The notes below the pieces were generated by a model. It did no database searches and was not told the DNA's origin. It saw nothing but the letters and a program-made list of their open reading frames with translations. The position numbers were made by a program, and so were the translations under genes. A stretch of 10,692 bases of DNA from Podochytrium sp. JEL0797 (Eukaryota; Chytridiomycota; Chytridiomycetes; Chytridiales; Chytriomycetaceae): positions 1 to 10,692 of the forward strand of contig JADGJG010000940.1 in assembly GCA_027596195.1 (NCBI GenBank). The letters run 5' to 3'. Numbering within the stretch: the first letter of the stretch is position 1; each line of letters opens with the position of its first letter. Positions 7,597-10,692 of the stretch are shown here, piece by piece.

Positions 7597-7696
7597 GGGA
7601 CCTTTTCGTTCAAAAATTCAATGTGTTTTGCTTTTTGAAAAGAGAATGTATTGATAATGCAAAGAAAAGCAACGACAGGCAAATAACGAGATGCAG
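7597..7696. terminator. Convergent 3' spacer with inverted repeat (CLC / dynamin)
   Basis: Exactly 100 nt lie between the CLC and dynamin stop codons. The A/T-rich spacer contains a perfect 8-bp inverted repeat, TTCAAAAA (7609-7616) and TTTTTGAA (7632-7639), with a 15-nt loop. Being symmetrical, it could act in both 3' UTRs. No AATAAA was seen on either strand. With so little space the two transcripts probably overlap as antisense. Confidence 0.45.
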
Positions 7697-10008
7697 TCAC
7701 GCAAAAATTCCGTAATACGATCCCGCAATCTCCTTCTTCGAATCCTCCAACGAATTCAGCTGAGCCACGAGCTGCGCGCGGTAGTTGACCGTCGACAAAG
7801 GCTCCAACAAAATAACCTCCAACTGCTGGTCGCTCGCACCCGAAAGCGACAGTTTCGCGTGCTTCAACACTCCATCCACAAAATGGTTCTGAATCGCCAT
7901 GGGGATCGTGTCCGTGAAGCGCTTCTTGGAGACTTGGAGATACGCCTTGACCGTGGTATGGAGCTCCATGGCTTCGCGATCTTCGTTGCTGACGTTGGCG
8001 GCACCGTGGTTCTTGAGAACGGCGAGCACCGCGTCGAGGCTGACGTTGCGGTTGGTTTTGGAGGCGCACAAGCCCTCGAGAGACTTGAGGAGGGGTTCGT
8101 TGCGAAGTTTGACGAGCAACTCAAAGAGAAAGTGGTTGAGGGTATACGGACGACATTCGGACTTCAACGCTTCTTTGAGAACTTGGACCGTTTCGGATTT
8201 CGCAGACTCGAAGGCCTGAGACATGATGGAGCCAACAAATTCCTTGACTTTATAAAACTTGGATGGCATGGCTTGATCCAACGCGCGATGGGAGACTCCC
8301 GAGAGGATGGACTCGTATCCATTCAAAAGTTCGAACATGGGCTCCTCCCACGTGCGAACGTAAGAGCGGACCAGGTTGCAAAACAAGTTGTAGCTGGGAA
8401 AGATAGCGAGCTCGTCACCACGATTATCTTGGATCTGGAGCTTCAGCTGGGACAAATCGAGCGACGGGATTTGACGCCACTTATCAGCTTCGATCATGTT
8501 GGTTCCGTCGTGGCTGATTTTGGTTTCGGCGACCAGGGCGACTCTGCGTGGCAGCCATTCGGACTCAAAATCAACTTCGACGAGATCGCCAACCAGAACC
8601 GTGGTGGAAGTCGCGTACGTTTCGAAGGCTTGTGTCTTGGCAATAGCGTCGCGAAACTCGGGTTCCTTCTTGCGAATCAGGGCGCGCGCGCGATTGTCTA
8701 AGGAATTGTCTCAGAGATTTAGTGAGAGCCAGTGTGGGAGGGGGACAAGAAAAAAATTAAATGAGAAAACGTTACCTGGCTGAAACGAGGAAAAAAATTT
8801 GTCCTCGTAATTCCCATCCACAGAATCCCGAAGAAGCTTTTGGACAGACTCCACATACCCATGGTAGAACAAGCGACGCGATGAAACCGAGTCTGTGGAC
8901 ACACCCAGCTTGTTCAAGTCGACCTTACACTTCGCTAATCTGGAATCAATCTCCTTGAGCACAGCCGGAAGCGAACGCGCAATAATATCCTCGAGAATTT
9001 TGACGAGCTTGTCCGTCAAACGATGGATTCCGACGTACGATGGATCCACGCGACCCCAGACGTCATGGTCGGCAAAGAACTTGTTTTCGCGCACGATTCC
9101 TTGGGAGATGGACAGTTTGGCTTCGAGGTCCTTTTGGCCGCGGCACTTGACGGCGTGGTATCCGAGCTTCAACGTCTTCTTGCGGTTCATGAGGAGCTCG
9201 ATGACTTGAGCCTCGGCACCGGGGTCGATGAGGTCCGGTTTCGTGATGATGGAAATGGTGCGGATGCCTTGGGGATCAGCGGCTTGGGCAGCTTGGAGAA
9301 TCTCGGTGTTGTGCATGTCAACGTTGGCTGGGACTACAGCAAGAATCACGGTTCTCGATTGAACAAGGTAACGGTCCACCAAAGCACGCACGCGACCAAT
9401 GATGGCAAAATCTTCGCCGTCTTCCACGGTTCGGACAAGTCCCGGAAGGTCCGTCAATGTCAAGTTGGGGTAATCTGGACCACCGACTTCGATAATGATG
9501 GCGTCGTCCGAAATGTCTTGGCCCTCTGAAACGAGTTGGGTCGTCAAACGCGTGATTTCGGTTTCGATTTCGTCGGGGCTTGAGAGTGTTTTGGGTTCAA
9601 GAAACTCGTCTTCGCGGGACTTGAAGCGCTTGAGGCGCACGGTTCCCGAGAAGGTTTTGGCTTCGCTGAGGATCAGTTGGGTTGGACAACGCGTCGTGAG
9701 CACGGAGGAGGAAGGGAATGTGATTCCGGAGATTGCAGACAGAACTGGGAAAAATAAAACAGAAAAATCCAAATCAAGAAATGCGTCGTGGGAAATACAT
9801 ATGAAGAATTAGGAAGATATTTACCAGATGACTTTCCCGAGGAAGTGTCGCCCATCACGGCGATCTGGGGCAATTCAATGTACTTGTCCAGGCCAACAGC
9901 ACGCAGGCGATCGACCAACGTGCGTTGACTGTTGAAGCATGCGCTGCCAAAGAGAGACTGCGTCATTTTTTGAAGCTTTTCACGCGGAAAACACTCAAGT
10001 ATTCTCAT
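7697..10008 (-). CDS. Mx-like dynamin-family large GTPase
   Basis: Exons on the minus strand: 10008-9825, 9744-8776, 8697-7697; introns of 80 and 78 nt (GTAAAT...CAG, GTAACG...TAG); 717 aa. Dynamins hydrolyse GTP to remodel or divide membranes. The G domain has GDTSSGKS (53-60), the switch I Thr79 (TTRCP), DLPG (160-163) and TKPD (229-232), all intact. The join at 61/62 (GKSS|VLSAISG) restores a classic dynamin sequence. The stalk follows (QIQDNRGDELAIFPSYNLF, about 472-490), and a GTPase effector domain forms the last 90 residues (SKKRFTDTIPMAIQNHF). There is no PH or proline-rich domain, so it resembles Mx/short DRPs rather than classical dynamin; the VLSAISG...TTRCPTQ sequence also looks Mx-like. 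An unusual insert with VGDLVEVDFESEWLPRRV lies at about 415-460. The start is uncertain: Met1 at 10008 or Met15 at 9966, the latter with a better context (AAAAATG). Target membrane unknown. Confidence 0.9.
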
Positions 10009-10133
10009 GAGAAAACGCGCGGCATTTCAAGGGGGGGTGGGGAGTTTGACCCAACAAACATTACCCCGCGATTTACTTTTCCGACCCAGCTGACTCCGTA
10101 CGAGCTTCTGGTCCAAAAAATGGGAGGAATCCG

Positions 10134-10161
10134 AACCGTTTCCGCTCAAGAGGAAACGGTT
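10134..10161. promoter_or_regulatory. Perfect 10-bp inverted repeat
   Basis: AACCGTTTCC (10134-10143) and GGAAACGGTT (10152-10161) are perfect reverse complements around an 8-nt spacer (GCTCAAGA). It lies about 126 nt upstream of the dynamin-like start. It may bind a dimeric or paired transcription factor (each arm contains AACCGTTT, with an AACNG core like Myb sites), or form a hairpin in the 5' leader. Function is inference. Confidence 0.5.
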
Positions 10162-10284
10162 TATTAGGAATGAGAGATTGAGTGGATTTTATTACATTTC
10201 CTTTCATTTAAATGGTGACTAATTGATGGATGGAAAAAAATGATTGCGAGAAAAACGGCTATCTTACCATATCCCCGGCGGCCC

Positions 10285-10377
10285 AAAAAAAAAAGAAAAG
10301 AAAGAAAGAAAGAAGGGAAGAGGAAAAGGGAGGGGAGAAAGGAAAGAGGGAAAGGGAGAAGAAAGGGAAGAAAGGGA
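10285..10377 (+). repeat. 93-nt homopurine tract with GAAA/GGGA repeats
   Basis: There is no pyrimidine on the plus strand across the whole stretch. It begins with A10, continues as (GAAA)n units, then as mixed GGGA/GAAA units. Near-purine sequence extends to about 10407. Such tracts can form triplex (H-DNA) and exclude nucleosomes. The short ORFs through it on both strands are low-complexity shadows. Confidence 0.85.
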
Positions 10378-10474
10378 CGACAATGAGGGAAAGGGGAGAA
10401 TGGGGCGTACCTTTTCATGTCAACGTCTTAACAGCGGTCGTTGCTCTTGATTCTTTTGCGATAGATTTTATTAC

Positions 10475-10500
10475 CCATTTCCATTTCCATTTCATTCATT
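10475..10500 (+). repeat. Short CCATTT / CATT tandem repeat
   Basis: Three CCATTT units (10475-10492) run into two CATT units. It is a minor microsatellite in the intergenic region with no evident function. Confidence 0.6.
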
Positions 10501-10620
10501 CAAATGCGAGCTAAATTTAGATTTCCTTAACAAGTCCTTCAAATACCGTCCTCCACTCTTGATTCCGCTCCTTTTTCAAAAAACACTTCTGCACCCCGCC
10601 ATGTCCAATACACTCTTTCA

Positions 10621-10692
10621 ATGTGCAGCATGTACAATGCCTCTTTCGATCAGCTCCACCCCAATATGAATTCCATGCTGCGTTCGGAGTTC
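10621..10692 (+). CDS. Probable 5' end of a further gene, truncated by window
   Basis: ATG at 10621, or at 10630 with a better context (A at -3), opens a frame that runs to the window edge without a stop, giving MCSMYNASFDQLHPNMNSM plus a few residues. It follows a pyrimidine-rich, promoter-like stretch, and its 5' codons look like gene bodies here. Only 24 codons are visible, so no family can be named. An ATG at 10601 in another frame stops after 22 codons. Confidence 0.35.
   Translation, partial: MCSMYNASFDQLHPNMNSMLRSEF

Larger units (their letters stand above)
10009..10620. promoter_or_regulatory. Divergent intergenic region upstream of dynamin-like gene
   Basis: About 612 nt lie between the dynamin start (minus) and the first ATG of a probable plus-strand gene. 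From left to right it holds a G-run (GGGGGGGTGGGG) near 10031, a perfect inverted repeat at 10134-10161, A/T-rich sequence to about 10260, a 93-nt homopurine tract, CATTTC-type repeats near 10475-10500, and pyrimidine-rich sequence before 10600. No RNA gene or longer credible coding region was found. Confidence 0.5.

Noticed and set aside
7691..8701. 336-codon plus-strand open frame opposite the dynamin gene
   Set aside because: It is exactly antisense to exon 3 of the dynamin-like gene, which has clear family homology. It has no recognisable domain and is open because of codon bias.
10164..10514. Short ORFs through the homopurine tract on both strands
   Set aside because: They are pure low-complexity Lys/Glu/Arg or Phe/Pro/Leu products of the repeat with no sign of coding selection.

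Overview
The window looks like nuclear DNA of a fungus, probably a zoosporic (chytrid-type) one. The evidence is many short introns (50-80 nt, GT...AG, with CTAAT/CTGAC-like branch sites), compact gene spacing, and the gene set: a WBP11/ELF5-type splicing factor, a ClC-3/4/5-like CLC protein with CBS domains, an Mx-like dynamin, and an F-box protein carrying plant-type leucine-rich repeats. The chytrid assignment is inference. No bacterial, viral or transposon signatures were seen.

Layout. 1-92 is almost pure C, possibly a contig edge. 2-388 (+) is an open, Gly-rich, low-complexity frame of uncertain status. 424-1311 (+) is an unrecognised protein. 1414-3071 (+) is a five-exon WBP11-like splicing factor. 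3202-4323 (-) is an F-box/LRR protein, convergent with WBP11. 4324-4624 is a shared divergent promoter. 4625-7596 (+) is a nine-exon CLC protein of 828 aa. 7697-10008 (-) is a three-exon dynamin-like GTPase of about 717 aa, convergent with the CLC gene. 10009-10620 is intergenic, with a perfect inverted repeat and a 93-nt homopurine tract. 10621-10692 (+) is probably the first codons of another gene. Exon joins were worked out by hand from splice signals, frame continuity and family alignment; every join keeps the reading frame.

The genes do not form an obvious pathway. They touch mRNA splicing, substrate recognition for ubiquitin ligases, endomembrane anion transport and membrane remodelling, so this reads as ordinary core genome rather than an accessory island.

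The most noteworthy observations are these. (1) Synonymous codon use flips sharply inside genes, from C-ending codons in the body to G/T-ending codons near the 3' end, on both strands. (2) The CLC protein departs from the family at three anion-pathway motifs: a Gln replaces the gating glutamate while the proton glutamate is kept. (3) The dynamin stalk carries an insert of about 40-50 residues that resembles a small beta-barrel (Tudor/chromo-barrel-like) domain.
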